From: Mycobacterium intermedium
Lineage (GTDB): Bacteria > Actinomycetota > Actinomycetes > Mycobacteriales > Mycobacteriaceae
Length of the DNA stretch: 64,000 bases
Assembly (NCBI RefSeq): GCF_002086275.1
Contig: NZ_MVHT01000008.1
Location: forward strand, 50,589 to 114,588
Direction of reading: 5' to 3'
The notes beneath the pieces are model-generated. The model was not told where the DNA came from and ran no database searches. It saw nothing but the letters and a program-made list of their open reading frames with translations. Positions 18,587 to 31,365 of the stretch are shown piece after piece. The number at the start of each line of letters is the position of its first letter. Position 1 is the first letter of the stretch. The position numbers and the translations under genes are program-made.

Positions 18587-19879
18587 TCATCCGCCGAGGT
18601 TGTTGGCCGCTCCGGTCGGTAGAAACGCGAGGGCGACGATCACCCAACCGAAGACTTTGGTGGTTCTTGCGCGGGGTCGCCGCTCGATTTCCGGGCGGTC
18701 GATCGCGGCGAGGAGGTAGACGCCGGCGACGTCGAAGGTGATGAGGATCCACCAGCGGGTCCAGTCGGCGCCGGTCGCGAACAGCGGCACCAGCAGTGAT
18801 CCCGACAGCATCGGTAGGACGCGATGACTGCGCAGGTCGCTGACGAAGATGCCGAGCGGTACCGCGGAGCAAACGCGGATCAGGCCCAGGGTGGCGGCGA
18901 AGAACAGCATGCCGAGGCTGAACGAACCGAGGAGCCGGGCCGGACCGAACTGCATCACGAAGTGCACCGCGGCGCTCGTGTCGGCGTCGAAGATCGGGAT
19001 GGCGTTCTCGCACGCCCAGTCGTGATAATCCGAGCTGCTTTCGATGCGGCCCAGCATGTAGTCGAGGGCGCGCTGCGGTGTAGTGGCAACAGCCCACGGA
19101 TTGTCGAGCCTCCCGTGCGGGATTTGCGCGCACAGCTTTGCCGCGATGTCGCGGCGTCCCAGCACAGCTACCACCAGCACCGAGACGACGCCCGGGGCTA
19201 CCGCCAAAGCGGCGCAGAGACGCCGTTGCGCGCGCGTCGCGTCCTTCACCAACACGATGATGGCGAGGGTTGCGCCCAGCGAGAGCGCCAGTGGGATCGC
19301 TTCGTGTAGCAATGCCAGGACGGCCATCGTGAGGCCGTACAGCGCGCAGGCGAGCACTCTGCAGCGGTGGCCGTGCAACTTGGTGAGCGAGATCGTGAAA
19401 AGCAGCAGGGCGGCCATTCCGAACAGTTCCGGGTGCGGCGTGAAGACAGCGTAGGAAAGCGAAAACGGCAGCACCGGAGCCAGCAGAGCCAGCATGACCC
19501 TGCGCTCGGACCGGGCGCCCTTGTGCAAGATGTGTCGCATCAGCACGCCCACGGCGATCAGCCACGCGCCGACGGAACTCCAAAGGACCGTGTGAGCCGC
19601 GGTGAAATAGTTCTCGACGGGAATCAGATCAATGAGTTCGCCGCCGAGGCCGCGGCGTACGAACCCGGAATCGTAATCGGCGACGTAGTAGGTCAGCCAG
19701 AAGATATTGTTGGAAAACAACGCTACGACGATGTATACGTGGCTGGCGGCACACATTGCCATCCAGATGGATATGCCCACGTACTTTCCCGCGAGCCGAT
19801 CTGGATTCGCGGCAATGCGGAGAGCGGTTGTTTGATGCGCTTGCCGGAAGGGAATCGGGGCCGCGAATAAACTGTGCAC
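18587..19879 (-). CDS. Polytopic membrane protein of unknown function (430 aa)
   Basis: I do not recognise the gene. It encodes about ten membrane helices. After the first or second helix comes an Asp-containing loop, VADYDSGFVRRGLGGELI, the kind of acidic loop found in GT-C-type glycosyltransferases, but the match is too weak for a call. Another extracytoplasmic loop carries a cysteine pair (about residues 245-290). The start is GTG 19879; an internal ATG at M40 would remove the first 39 residues. It lies between two acquired-looking genes and has no equivalent that I recall at the M. tuberculosis locus. Confidence 0.7.
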   Translation of the reverse strand: MHSLFAAPIPFRQAHQTTALRIAANPDRLAGKYVGISIWMAMCAASHVYIVVALFSNNIFWLTYYVADYDSGFVRRGLGGELIDLIPVENYFTAAHTVLWSSVGAWLIAVGVLMRHILHKGARSERRVMLALLAPVLPFSLSYAVFTPHPELFGMAALLLFTISLTKLHGHRCRVLACALYGLTMAVLALLHEAIPLALSLGATLAIIVLVKDATRAQRRLCAALAVAPGVVSVLVVAVLGRRDIAAKLCAQIPHGRLDNPWAVATTPQRALDYMLGRIESSSDYHDWACENAIPIFDADTSAAVHFVMQFGPARLLGSFSLGMLFFAATLGLIRVCSAVPLGIFVSDLRSHRVLPMLSGSLLVPLFATGADWTRWWILITFDVAGVYLLAAIDRPEIERRPRARTTKVFGWVIVALAFLPTGAANNLGG

Positions 19880-19912
19880 TTCTCGCCGCCAGTGCCGTCG
19901 TCGACCTGAATG

Positions 19913-20932
19913 TCACCAGTTTGAGGAGTAGCCGAAGCCCAGGTTGTTGTTGCCTGAGTTCCCTGTCCCCGAATTGTTGCTGCCAGAGTTGAAATGGCCT
20001 TGGTTATTGCTGCCCGCGTTCCCGAAGCCGATATTGTTCCGCCCCACGTTCCCCGAACCGACGTTCTGCGAACCTGCGTTGCCAAACCCATTGTTGTGGC
20101 TACCAGAGTTGCCGGCACCCGAGTTGTTGTCGCCGGAGTTGAAGAAACCGTAGTTGCCCGTGCCGGAATTACCGAAACCGATATTCCCGGACCCGGAATT
20201 CAACCCGCCGAAGCCTATCTGGTTATTCCCGGTTAGTCCGATGCCGATGTTTCCGTTTCCGGTATTGCCAAACCCGAAGTTGTAATTCCCCGAGTTCCCG
20301 CCGCCGAGGTTGAACCAGCCGTTGTTTCCCAAACCGATATTGAGAAAACCACTGTTGCCGCCGCCGAATTGAAGGACTCCGATGTTGCCGCTACCCAAGG
20401 CGATGTCGGCTCCGTTTCCCACGCCCAGGATGAAGGCGCCGGAGTTTCCCCCGCCCACGTTGAGCAGGCCCCAGTTTCCGGTGCCCAGCATTCCGCTGCC
20501 GTCGTTGCCGAATCCCAACAAGAGCGAGCCGTGGTTTCCGAAACCGAGGTTCCCGCGCAGTAACCCGCCGACCGTGTCCGCGGCGAGGAATAGGGGCTCG
20601 CGCCCGAAGGGCGATCGGACGGCGTCCAGCAGTGGCTGCAGAGGCGAGACGTTGGCAGCTTCTGCGCTTGCGTAGGACCCGGCGCTTGCTGCCAAGGTCT
20701 GAACGAACTGTTCGTGAAACGACGCGGCCTCGGCGCTGAGGGCCTGATAGGCCCGGCCGTACGCATTGAACAAGTCAGCGATCGCGGCTGATACCTCGTC
20801 GGCCGCGGGGGCCAGTACCGCCGTTGTCGCCGCGGCCGCGATTTCGTTTCCTGAGCTGATGACCGCTCCGATGTCAGAGAGGTCGGTGACGGCCGTTGCC
20901 ACCATCTCCGGCAGAACGCTTACGTGCGACAT
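19913..20932 (-). CDS. PE domain protein with MPTR-type (NxGxGNxG) repeats
   Basis: A 339-residue hybrid. Residues 1-95 are a PE domain ([20 protein letters not shown]... ending [15 protein letters not shown]) with a short linker [15 protein letters not shown]. From about residue 125 it is made of pentapeptide repeats such as [11 protein letters not shown] and [12 protein letters not shown], the MPTR repeat normally carried by PPE proteins. The last residues are [11 protein letters not shown] proteins are type VII substrates at the cell surface. AAGGGA precedes the ATG at 20932. Confidence 0.88.
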   Translation of the reverse strand: MSHVSVLPEMVATAVTDLSDIGAVISSGNEIAAAATTAVLAPAADEVSAAIADLFNAYGRAYQALSAEAASFHEQFVQTLAASAGSYASAEAANVSPLQPLLDAVRSPFGREPLFLAADTVGGLLRGNLGFGNHGSLLLGFGNDGSGMLGTGNWGLLNVGGGNSGAFILGVGNGADIALGSGNIGVLQFGGGNSGFLNIGLGNNGWFNLGGGNSGNYNFGFGNTGNGNIGIGLTGNNQIGFGGLNSGSGNIGFGNSGTGNYGFFNSGDNNSGAGNSGSHNNGFGNAGSQNVGSGNVGRNNIGFGNAGSNNQGHFNSGSNNSGTGNSGNNNLGFGYSSNW

Positions 20933-21085
20933 GAGAGGTCCCTTCCGGCCAGGCGGGTGTTCCTCAAGACCGATCTCGGTGCAGGTATCCGCCTGTATGA
21001 CTCGATATTAAACCTCACGTTTCAAATTGGGAACAATAATGGACAATGTGATGCGTAACGTGCGTCACACGGGACCATCACTCAT

Positions 21086-21805
21086 CTATGAGCCGGGAGG
21101 GCGCAGCGCGGCGAACTCGTCGGTGACCCTCAATTGGGAGTCGGCGAACCGATACAGCGCCGCCGGGCGGCCACCGCTGCGCCCGGATTGCGCGATGGTG
21201 CCGGTCTGCGTGATCACCTTGCGACGAACCAGGACCCGCTGCAGATTTGTGGCGTCGACCTGGTAGCCCAACGCGGCGCCGTAGATGTCGCGCAGCGTGG
21301 AAAGTGCAAATTCTTTGGGCGCCAAGGCAAATCCGATGTTGGTGTAGGACAGCTTGGCGACCAGTCGCGCATGCGCGTGCGTCACCATCGGCCCGTGGTC
21401 GAAGGCCATGGGCGGCAGTGAGTCCACCGGATGCCAACGAGTGTCCGCCGGCAATTCGGGAGTCGCGGGGGAGGGCACCAGCCCCAGGAAGGTCGACGCA
21501 ATGATCCGGGCACCCGGGACCCGATGTGGGTCGGAAAACACCGCCAACTGCTCGAGATGGGCCACCTCGCGCAAGTCCACCTTCTCGGCGAGCTGCCGGC
21601 GAACGGACGTCGTCATGTCTTCGTCGTCGCCAAGCCGACCGCCCGGCAGCGACCATGCGCCCTTTTGCGGATCCCGGGCGCGCTGCCATAACAGGACGTT
21701 CAGCTGCGGTTTTCCGGCGCGGCGGTCTCCCTTAACCGACTCGGTGGCCATCCGAACCTGGAACACGACGGCAAGCACTTCGTGCGAGGTGCTACTATGG
21801 GGCAT
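21086..21805 (-). CDS. nrtR: NrtR/NdnR-type Nudix-winged-helix repressor of NAD synthesis
   Basis: A 239-residue regulator: N-terminal Nudix-like domain (LLWQRARDPQKGAWSLPGGRL... with a decayed Nudix box) and C-terminal winged helix (about 150-225, with TQTGTIAQSGRSGGRPA in the wing). Proteins of this family repress nadABC and respond to NAD metabolites; M. smegmatis NdnR and M. tuberculosis Rv1593c sit at the same place. It is divergent from nadA. The ATG at 21805 directly abuts a palindromic operator and lies 7 nt after TATAAT, so the mRNA is probably leaderless and autorepressed. Confidence 0.88.
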   Translation of the reverse strand: MPHSSTSHEVLAVVFQVRMATESVKGDRRAGKPQLNVLLWQRARDPQKGAWSLPGGRLGDDEDMTTSVRRQLAEKVDLREVAHLEQLAVFSDPHRVPGARIIASTFLGLVPSPATPELPADTRWHPVDSLPPMAFDHGPMVTHAHARLVAKLSYTNIGFALAPKEFALSTLRDIYGAALGYQVDATNLQRVLVRRKVITQTGTIAQSGRSGGRPAALYRFADSQLRVTDEFAALRPPGS

Positions 21806-21828
21806 GTTTTCGATTATAAGTCGAAAAC
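21806..21828. promoter_or_regulatory. NrtR operator with embedded minus-strand -10 box
   Basis: GTTTTCGA (21806-21813) and TCGAAAAC (21821-21828) form a perfect 8-bp inverted repeat with a 7-nt spacer in the nrtR-nadA intergenic region. The minus-strand reading contains TATAAT (21818-21813), 7 nt before the nrtR ATG. On the plus strand TACTAT (21793-21798) could be the nadA -10, placing its transcription start at the operator edge. NrtR binding here would block both promoters. Confidence 0.75.
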
Positions 21829-21852
21829 CTCCTGGGTGCGAAAGGAGCCGCC

Positions 21853-22911
21853 ATGACGGTCTTGACACGCATGGACACGCCCGCCAGTGACATCTCCGCC
21901 ATGACTGCCCGCATCACCAATTCCGAAACCGGATACGGGGGAATCGAGGGCGACGAACAGTGGGCCGCCGAAATCCGCCGCCTGGTGGAGATGCGCGGGG
22001 CCACCCTGCTGGCGCACAACTACCAGCTGCCGGCCATCCAGGACGTCGCCGACCACGTGGGGGACTCGCTGGCACTGTCCCGGATCGCCGCCGAGGCGCC
22101 GGAGGACACCATCGTCTTCTGCGGTGTGCACTTCATGGCTGAGACGGCCAAGATCCTCAGCCCGGAAAAAACCGTGCTGATTCCGGATCAGCGGGCCGGG
22201 TGTTCGTTGGCCGACTCGATCACGCCGGAGGAGTTGCAGGCGTGGAAGGACGAGCACCCCGGTGCCGTCGTCGTCTCCTACGTCAACACCACGGCCGCCG
22301 TGAAGGCGCTGACCGACATCTGCTGCACGTCGTCCAACGCCGTCGACGTCGTGGCATCCATCGACCCCGACCGCGAAGTGCTGTTCTGCCCGGACCAATT
22401 CCTCGGCGCACATGTTCGCCGGGTGACCGGTCGCAAGAACCTGCATGTCTGGGCCGGTGAATGCCACGTGCACGCCGGGATCAATGGCGACGAATTGAGC
22501 GACCAGGCGCGCGCCAACCCCGACGCGGAACTGTTCGTGCACCCCGAATGTGGTTGTGCCACATCGGCTCTGTACCTGGCGGGCGAAGGTGCCTTTCCTC
22601 CGGACCGGGTGAAGATCCTGTCCACCGGCGGCATGCTGGACGAGGCACACAAGACCCATGCCCGAAAGGTGCTGGTGGCCACCGAAGTCGGCATGTTGCA
22701 CCAACTGCGTCGGGCCGCACCGCAAGTCGATTTCCAGGCCGTCAACGATCGCGCGTCCTGCAAGTACATGAAGATGATCACCCCGGCGGCGCTGCTGCGT
22801 TGCCTGGTGGAAGGCGCCGACGAAGTCCATGTCGACCCGGACGTTGCCGCGGCTGGCCGGCGCAGTGTTCAGCGGATGATTGCAATCGGACAGCCCGGAG
22901 GTGGCGAGTGA
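21853..22911 (+). CDS. nadA: Quinolinate synthase
   Basis: [4Fe-4S] enzyme condensing iminoaspartate with dihydroxyacetone phosphate to quinolinate. It has 352 residues. The three cluster cysteines are C117 (RAGCSLAD), C204 ([10 protein letters not shown]) and C303 (DRASCKYMK). [19 protein letters not shown] binds substrate. AAAGGAG lies just before the ATG at 21853. It leads nadA-nadB-nadC, and its TGA overlaps the nadB GTG. Regulation by the divergent NrtR is expected from the operator at 21806-21828. Confidence 0.97.
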   Translation: MTVLTRMDTPASDISAMTARITNSETGYGGIEGDEQWAAEIRRLVEMRGATLLAHNYQLPAIQDVADHVGDSLALSRIAAEAPEDTIVFCGVHFMAETAKILSPEKTVLIPDQRAGCSLADSITPEELQAWKDEHPGAVVVSYVNTTAAVKALTDICCTSSNAVDVVASIDPDREVLFCPDQFLGAHVRRVTGRKNLHVWAGECHVHAGINGDELSDQARANPDAELFVHPECGCATSALYLAGEGAFPPDRVKILSTGGMLDEAHKTHARKVLVATEVGMLHQLRRAAPQVDFQAVNDRASCKYMKMITPAALLRCLVEGADEVHVDPDVAAAGRRSVQRMIAIGQPGGGE

Positions 22912-24500
22912 CGGCCGGGCCGGCGTGGCGGGATAGCGCCGATGTCGTCGTAATCGGTACGGGCGTCGCCGGATTGGCCGCGGCACTCGCCGCCCACCGT
23001 GCCGGTCGCAAGGTCGTCGTACTCAACAAGGCGTCTCACACCCGCGGGGTGACCGCGACCCACTACGCGCAAGGCGGGATCGCCGTGGTGTTGCCCGACA
23101 ACGACGATTCGGTGGAAGCGCACGTCGCCGACACCGTGGTCGCCGGTGCGGGCTTGTGTGACCCCGACGCTGTGTACTCGATCGTCGCCGACGGCTACCG
23201 CGCGGTTGCCGAATTGGTCGGCGCCGGTGCCCGATTCGACGAAAAGTCAGCGGGGCGTTGGGATTTAACACGCGAAGGGGGGCACTCGCGCCGGCGCATC
23301 GTGCACGCCGGAGGTGATGCCACCGGTGCCGAGGTGCAGCGGACGCTCGATCATGCCGCCGCTGCGCTGGACATCCGCACCGCTCACGTGGCCCTGCGCG
23401 TGTTGCACGACGGCAGCGTGGTGACCGGGGTGTTGGTGCACAATCCGGTCGGGACCGGCATCATCAGCGCGCCGTCGGTGATTTTGGCCACCGGCGGCTT
23501 GGGGCATCTGTATGCCGCGACCACCAACCCCGAGGGCTCCACCGCCGACGGCATCGCGTTGGCGTTGTGGGCCGGGGTGCCGGTCAGCGATGTCGAGTTC
23601 ATCCAGTTTCACCCGACGATGTTGTTCGCCGGCAACGGCGACGGCAACGGCAGTGGTGGCCGGCGGCCGCTGATCACCGAGGCGATCCGCGGTGAGGGTG
23701 CGATATTGCTTGACCGGCAAGGCATGTCGGTGACTGCCGGCGTCCACCCGATGGGCGACCTGGCTCCGCGCGATGTTGTGGCGGGCGCGATCGATGCCCG
23801 ACTCAAGGCGCTCGGCGATACGTGCGTCTACCTCGACGCGCGCGGCATCAACGGATTTGAGACACGGTTTCCCACGGTCACCTCCGCCTGCCGGGCTGCG
23901 GGCATCGACCCTGTCCACCAACCGATTCCGGTCGTTCCCGGTGCGCACTACAGCTGCGGCGGCGTTGTCACCGACGTGTACGGCCAGACCGAGCTACCAG
24001 GGTTGTTCGCGGCGGGCGAGGTAGCGCGGACCGGCATGCATGGAGCTAACCGGTTGGCTTCCAACAGCCTGCTCGAAGGGTTGGTGGTCGGTGGACGCGC
24101 TGGACGTGCCGCCGCCGCCCACGCGGCGGCAGCCAAGCCGTTGCCTGCGGCCTGGCCGGAGCCGATCGGCCACACCGCACTCAAACGCCCCAAGTTGCAA
24201 CGGGCGATGAGTCGCGATGCCTCGGTGGTGCGTAACGCCGCTGGGCTGCAACGACTTTCCGACGCGTTGGCCGACGCGAAGGTGCGCGATGTGATGAGTC
24301 GTGAGGACTTTGAGGACGTGGCCTTGACGGTTGCCGCGCGGACTGTGGTCGCTGCCGCGCTGGCCCGCAACGAAAGTCGAGGCTGCCACCACCGTGCCGA
24401 ATTCCCGGATCAGTCGAGGGATTATGCGCGCAGCAGCCTGGTCCGGTTGGTCGGTGACGAATGCCTGGTGCAGGTAGAGGCACTGGCGGCGGTGGGCTGA
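22908..24500 (+). CDS. nadB: L-aspartate oxidase
   Basis: FAD enzyme oxidising L-aspartate to iminoaspartate for NadA. Starting at GTG 22908 (overlapping the nadA stop) gives 530 residues, as in other mycobacteria. Motifs are the dinucleotide-binding [13 protein letters not shown] (17-29), THYAQGGIA, the active-site [10 protein letters not shown] and [19 protein letters not shown], and [13 protein letters not shown]. The C-terminal helical domain (about 420-520) is complete. Its stop overlaps the nadC ATG. Confidence 0.97.
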   Translation: MTAGPAWRDSADVVVIGTGVAGLAAALAAHRAGRKVVVLNKASHTRGVTATHYAQGGIAVVLPDNDDSVEAHVADTVVAGAGLCDPDAVYSIVADGYRAVAELVGAGARFDEKSAGRWDLTREGGHSRRRIVHAGGDATGAEVQRTLDHAAAALDIRTAHVALRVLHDGSVVTGVLVHNPVGTGIISAPSVILATGGLGHLYAATTNPEGSTADGIALALWAGVPVSDVEFIQFHPTMLFAGNGDGNGSGGRRPLITEAIRGEGAILLDRQGMSVTAGVHPMGDLAPRDVVAGAIDARLKALGDTCVYLDARGINGFETRFPTVTSACRAAGIDPVHQPIPVVPGAHYSCGGVVTDVYGQTELPGLFAAGEVARTGMHGANRLASNSLLEGLVVGGRAGRAAAAHAAAAKPLPAAWPEPIGHTALKRPKLQRAMSRDASVVRNAAGLQRLSDALADAKVRDVMSREDFEDVALTVAARTVVAAALARNESRGCHHRAEFPDQSRDYARSSLVRLVGDECLVQVEALAAVG

Positions 24501-25357
24501 TGAAGCTGACCGAAGCGGAGCGGGTTGCGGCTTACGAGACGATCCGGCGCGGTCTCGCCGAGGATCTTTGCTACGGGCCCGACGTCACCACCATCGCGAC
24601 GGTGCCCGCGGGCGCCGTGGCAACCGCCTCGATGGTGCCGAGGGAAGCCGGCGTCGCTGCCGGGGTGGACGTCGCATTGATGGTGCTCGACGAGGTGATC
24701 GGCGCGGCTGGCTACGAGGTGCTGCACCGGGTCGAGGACGGAACCCGGGCGCAGCCTGGCCAGCCGTTGCTGACGGTGCGGGCCGAAACTCGCGGGCTGT
24801 TGACGGCGGAGCGGACCATGCTCAACCTGGTGTGCCACCTGTCGGGCATCGCCAGCGTGACCGCGGCCTGGGTCGCGGCTGTGGAGGGAACCAAAGCCAA
24901 GATCCGCGACACCCGCAAGACGCTGCCCGGTCTGCGCGCCGTGCAGAAGTACGCGGTGCGCGTCGGCGGTGGTGTCAACCACCGGATGGGTCTCGGCGAT
25001 GCGGCGCTGATCAAGGACAATCACGTCGCGGCCGCGGGATCGGTGCTTGCTGCGCTGCGGGCGGTGCGCGATGCGGCGCCCGACCTGCCGTGCGAGGTCG
25101 AAGTGGATTCACTCGAGCAGTTGGACGAAGTGCTGCCCGACAAGCCCGAACTGGTTCTGCTGGACAACTTTCCGGTATGGCAGACGCAGATCGCGGTGCA
25201 GCGAAGGGATGCCCGGGCGCCGTCGGTGTTGCTGGAGTCATCGGGCGGGCTCAGCCTGGAAACCGCTGCGGCGTACGCGGGAACGGGTGTGGACTACCTC
25301 GCGGTGGGGGCATTGACGCATTCGGTGCGGGTGCTCGACATCGGCCTGGATATGTAG
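24500..25357 (+). CDS. nadC: Nicotinate-nucleotide pyrophosphorylase (carboxylating)
   Basis: Quinolinate phosphoribosyltransferase, forming nicotinate mononucleotide from quinolinate and PRPP. The ATG at 24500 overlaps the nadB TGA (TGATG) and yields 285 residues, the standard length. Motifs include EDLCYGPDVTT, LNLVCHLSGIAS, DTRKTLPGLR (quinolinate/PRPP-binding Arg and Lys), NHRMGLGDAALIKDNH and ESSGGL. It ends the nad operon; the 95 bp after it separate it from the convergent tetR gene. Confidence 0.97.
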   Translation: MKLTEAERVAAYETIRRGLAEDLCYGPDVTTIATVPAGAVATASMVPREAGVAAGVDVALMVLDEVIGAAGYEVLHRVEDGTRAQPGQPLLTVRAETRGLLTAERTMLNLVCHLSGIASVTAAWVAAVEGTKAKIRDTRKTLPGLRAVQKYAVRVGGGVNHRMGLGDAALIKDNHVAAAGSVLAALRAVRDAAPDLPCEVEVDSLEQLDEVLPDKPELVLLDNFPVWQTQIAVQRRDARAPSVLLESSGGLSLETAAAYAGTGVDYLAVGALTHSVRVLDIGLDM

Positions 25358-25452
25358 GTGGCGGCTCGGGACCCGGTGCCGGCGCCCGACACGCCCGCAG
25401 CTTGATCTAGGGAAGCGCTTACCGGACGACCAGCGAGGTCAACCGCGCGGAA

Positions 25453-26037
25453 TCACTGCGGGCCCCTCGTCTGGCGGTCAAGCAGCGAGCGTGCCGCGAG
25501 CTTTGCGGCATCGAGTGCCGCCGTATCGCTGGCGATCCGTGACAGGATCAGCGCCCCCTCGATCAAGGAGACCACCGCGAGCGCGGCGTGCGCCGCATCG
25601 GCCGCCGGCCAGTCCTCGGCCCGCAGCCGCTCCTCGATTGCCACGCACCAGCTCTTGAAGGCGCGCGCAGCCGCGGCGCGGACTTCCGGGGCGGCGTTGA
25701 CCGACTCGGTGGCGATCGGCTCGATCGGGCAGCCGTCGCGCTGGTCCCCGTTCAGCCCGGCGACCAGTAGGTCGATCCATCGGTCGACGATGTCGGCCAC
25801 TGGCCGACCGCTCGCGAGGAAGGTTCGCAGCAGCTGTTCGATGGCGGCTCCGGCGGTGTCGACGACCGCGGTGGCCAACTGCTGTTTGCCCTGCGGGAAG
25901 TGGTGATACAGCGAGCCGGGCTTGACACCTGCCTCGTCGAGGATCTGATTCAGCCCGGTCGCCGCGTATCCCTGACGTCGGAACAGGAGGGCGGCCTTCT
26001 CGAGCAATGCGGTGCGACTGCGATCGGGTCTCGGCAT
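25453..26037 (-). CDS. TetR family regulator (LmrA/YxaF-like)
   Basis: A 194-residue repressor. The N-terminal helix-turn-helix reads GYAATGLNQILDEAGVKPGSLYHHFPQGKQQL (about 23-54), close to the LmrA/YxaF subgroup; the rest is a helical ligand-binding domain with two cysteines (DGCPIEPIA, KSWCVAI). The ATG at 26037 is preferred over an in-frame TTG at 26067 because the latter would fall inside the operator. It is divergent from the alcohol dehydrogenase gene and very probably controls it and itself. Confidence 0.85.
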   Translation of the reverse strand: MPRPDRSRTALLEKAALLFRRQGYAATGLNQILDEAGVKPGSLYHHFPQGKQQLATAVVDTAGAAIEQLLRTFLASGRPVADIVDRWIDLLVAGLNGDQRDGCPIEPIATESVNAAPEVRAAAARAFKSWCVAIEERLRAEDWPAADAAHAALAVVSLIEGALILSRIASDTAALDAAKLAARSLLDRQTRGPQ

Positions 26038-26050
26038 GTCCTTGACAATA

Positions 26051-26068
26051 CTTGAGTAATCACTCAAG
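26051..26068. promoter_or_regulatory. TetR operator CTTGAGT-N4-ACTCAAG
   Basis: CTTGAGTAATCACTCAAG is a perfect 7-bp inverted repeat with a 4-nt spacer, located 13 bp before the tetR ATG and 9 bp before the dehydrogenase ATG. Its position between divergent genes makes it the likely binding site of the adjacent regulator. Confidence 0.75.
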
Positions 26069-26077
26069 AATAACGCG

Positions 26078-27106
26078 ATGGAGCAGTTGACTTATGAAGA
26101 GGCCGGTCGCTACGCGTGGCGAGAGGTGCCGGATCCGACGATCAGTGCGCCGGTACAGGCACTTGTCCGGCCGTTGATGGTGGCGTGCTGCGACCTCGAT
26201 GTCGCGGTCTGTCACGGCCGGTTGCCGCTGCCGCCCGGCTATGCGGTGGGGCACGAAGGGCTGGCGGAGGTCGTCGCCGTCGGGGACGACGTCAGCACCG
26301 TTCGGGTAGGCGATCGGGTGGTGGTGCCCTTCCAGATCAGCTGCGGGACCTGCCCCGAATGCAGGCGCGGCGTGACCGGGTCATGCAGCGCCGGACCCCT
26401 CATGGCGACGTACGGGATGGCCCCCATCGCCGGGCTGGACGGCGGTGGGTTCATGTCCGACCTCGTGTTGGTGCCCTACGCCGATGCGATGTTGATTCCC
26501 GTGCCTGATGGCGTCGACCCGGTTTCCATCGCCTCGCTGTCTGACAACATCCCGGACGGTTGGCGGGCGGTGGCGCCGTTTGCCGATGAATTGGCGGCCC
26601 TTGACCCCGTTGATCGCCGGGTTCTGGTCGTTGGCAGGCTATCGATAGGGCTCTACGCGGCAGCTTTCGCCGCGGCCCTGGGCGCGCACGTCGACTACGT
26701 CGACACCGACCCGCACCGACTGGCGGCCGCCGAGAAGCTCGGGGCCGTGGCCCACGACGTCGCCAAACCGGACAAGTCCTGGGACCCCTATCCCGTGACC
26801 GTGCACACCTCCGCCGATCCGGCGCTCCTGGCGGCGACCTTGCGTGCGACCTGGGCGGACGGCGTGTGCACCGACACCGGGATCTATCCCGAGTACAAGG
26901 TGGAGATGCCGTTGTTGCCGATGTACACCCGCGGGGTCCGCTTCGTCACCGGGCGCGTCAACGCGCGGGTGGTGATTCCGCAGATTCTCGACCTGCTGGC
27001 CGACGGATGTGACCTGTCGCCGGCCGTCGACAACGTGGTGCCGTGGGAGGACGCGCCCTCGGCCTGGCCGGCAATGACCGGGAAAACCGTCTTCACCAGG
27101 TCGTAG
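26078..27106 (+). CDS. Zinc-dependent alcohol dehydrogenase (MDR family)
   Basis: A 342-residue medium-chain dehydrogenase. Catalytic zinc ligands are C38 region (CCDLDV) and GHEG; the structural-zinc lobe is ISCGTCPECRRGVTGSC. The nucleotide-binding site is unusual: VLVVGRLSIGLYAAAFAAALGA has GRLSIG where most members have GxGxxG. An Asp at the end of the second strand (DYVDTDPHR) suggests NAD. The substrate is unknown; TetR-linked regulation suggests response to a small organic molecule. No strong ribosome-binding site is seen before ATG 26078. Confidence 0.85.
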   Translation: MEQLTYEEAGRYAWREVPDPTISAPVQALVRPLMVACCDLDVAVCHGRLPLPPGYAVGHEGLAEVVAVGDDVSTVRVGDRVVVPFQISCGTCPECRRGVTGSCSAGPLMATYGMAPIAGLDGGGFMSDLVLVPYADAMLIPVPDGVDPVSIASLSDNIPDGWRAVAPFADELAALDPVDRRVLVVGRLSIGLYAAAFAAALGAHVDYVDTDPHRLAAAEKLGAVAHDVAKPDKSWDPYPVTVHTSADPALLAATLRATWADGVCTDTGIYPEYKVEMPLLPMYTRGVRFVTGRVNARVVIPQILDLLADGCDLSPAVDNVVPWEDAPSAWPAMTGKTVFTRS

Positions 27107-27107
27107 G

Positions 27108-27148
27108 TGGGCTGCGTCGGGAGCGGAGCTGTAAGTCGCAGCAGCCCA
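27108..27148. terminator. Bidirectional hairpin between convergent genes
   Basis: TGGGCTGC (27108-27115) and GCAGCCCA (27141-27148) form an 8-bp inverted repeat filling the 43-bp gap between the stops of the dehydrogenase and the reductase-like gene. There is no U-tract, so it would be an imperfect intrinsic terminator for both directions. Confidence 0.5.
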
Positions 27149-27149
27149 A

Positions 27150-27563
27150 CTACGCGATGTCGGCGACGAACACCGCCATCTTGCGCAGCTGGACGCGGGC
27201 CGGCCAGGGCAGACCCGCACCCTCCGACCCGGCTGGCAGAATCCGCGGGTTCGTCAGATGTATCGACCTGCGGGTGTAGTGGACGTCGGCCTCGCCGGCG
27301 GCCAGCACGTTCTTCACCCAGTCGGTCTTGCCGTGACCGAGCGCGATCGCCAGCGTGTTGCCCTTCCGGAAGGTGGACACGATCGTCTTGTACGGTTTGC
27401 CCGACTTGCGGCCGCGGTGCTCGATGGTGGCGGTTCCGGGCAGGTAGCGCACGATCGGCTTCAGGGCGGGGTTGAGGTACTTGACTTGGATGTTCTCGAA
27501 CCACACCGGGTAAACCATCGGGATGCCCGGCGCGTTGTTGGGGTGTTGATCCTTAGCGGACAT
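27150..27563 (-). CDS. Deazaflavin (F420)-dependent nitroreductase family protein
   Basis: A 137-residue split-barrel protein of the DDN/nitroreductase family (Rv1598c-like). The core motif [20 protein letters not shown] (47-66) followed by [20 protein letters not shown] is typical, with residues that contact F420. Members reduce quinones or nitro compounds; the natural substrate here is unknown. AGGAG precedes the ATG at 27563. It is divergent from hisD with a 70-bp gap. Confidence 0.85.
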   Translation of the reverse strand: MSAKDQHPNNAPGIPMVYPVWFENIQVKYLNPALKPIVRYLPGTATIEHRGRKSGKPYKTIVSTFRKGNTLAIALGHGKTDWVKNVLAAGEADVHYTRRSIHLTNPRILPAGSEGAGLPWPARVQLRKMAVFVADIA

Positions 27564-27620
27564 GGCTGGCTCCTCTTTTCGGGCACTGTACCGGCCGGAT
27601 ATCGATTTGAGTTGCTCTGG

Positions 27621-27626
27621 GACAAT
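27621..27626 (+). promoter_or_regulatory. Putative hisD -10 box
   Basis: GACAAT is followed by exactly 7 nt and then the GTG start of hisD, matching the spacing of leaderless mycobacterial transcripts. No attenuator or leader peptide rich in His is visible in the 70-bp gap. Confidence 0.4.
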
Positions 27627-27633
27627 GGTCCAT

Positions 27634-30744
<3,111 letters not shown>

Positions 30745-30748
<4 letters not shown>

Positions 30749-31365
30749 CGGCGAAATCAGTCGTAGTCCTCGACTACGGATCGGGTAACCTGCGGTCCGC
30801 CCAACGAGCCCTGCAACGCACGGGTGCCTCGGTAGAGGTGACCTCCGACGCGCGGGCCGCGTTGGCGGCGGACGGGTTGGTGGTGCCGGGCGTCGGCGCG
30901 TTCGAAGCCTGCATGGTGGGCCTGCGCAAGATCGGCGGTGAGCGAATCATCGCCGAGCGGGTAGCCTCCGGACGCCCGGTGTTGGGTGTCTGCGTTGGCA
31001 TGCAGATCCTGTTCGAGCGGGGGGTCGAATTCGGCGTCGAAACGCAGGGCTGCGGACAGTGGCCGGGCGCCGTCACCCGCCTGGATGCCCCGGTGATCCC
31101 GCACATGGGCTGGAACGTGGTGGACGCACCCGAGGGCAGCACCCTGTTCAAGGGTCTGGACGCCGACACCCGATTCTATTTCGTGCACTCATATGCCGCT
31201 CAGCAGTGGGAAGGCCGGCCCGAAGCACTGCTGACATGGGCTACCCACGAGGTACAGTTCTTGGCCGCCGTGGAAGATGGACCGTTGGCCGCTACCCAGT
31301 TTCACCCGGAAAAGAGTGGGGACGCCGGCGCTGCGCTGTTGAACAACTGGGTCGAGGGACTATGA
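30745..31365 (+). CDS. hisH: Imidazole glycerol phosphate synthase, glutaminase subunit
   Basis: Class-I glutamine amidotransferase that feeds ammonia to HisF. It has 206 residues; catalytic motifs are [10 protein letters not shown] (nucleophile Cys) and FHPEKSG (His-Pro-Glu). The oxyanion [10 protein letters not shown] segment is normal. GTG 30745 overlaps the hisB stop by 4 bp, and its own stop overlaps the hisA ATG. Confidence 0.97.
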
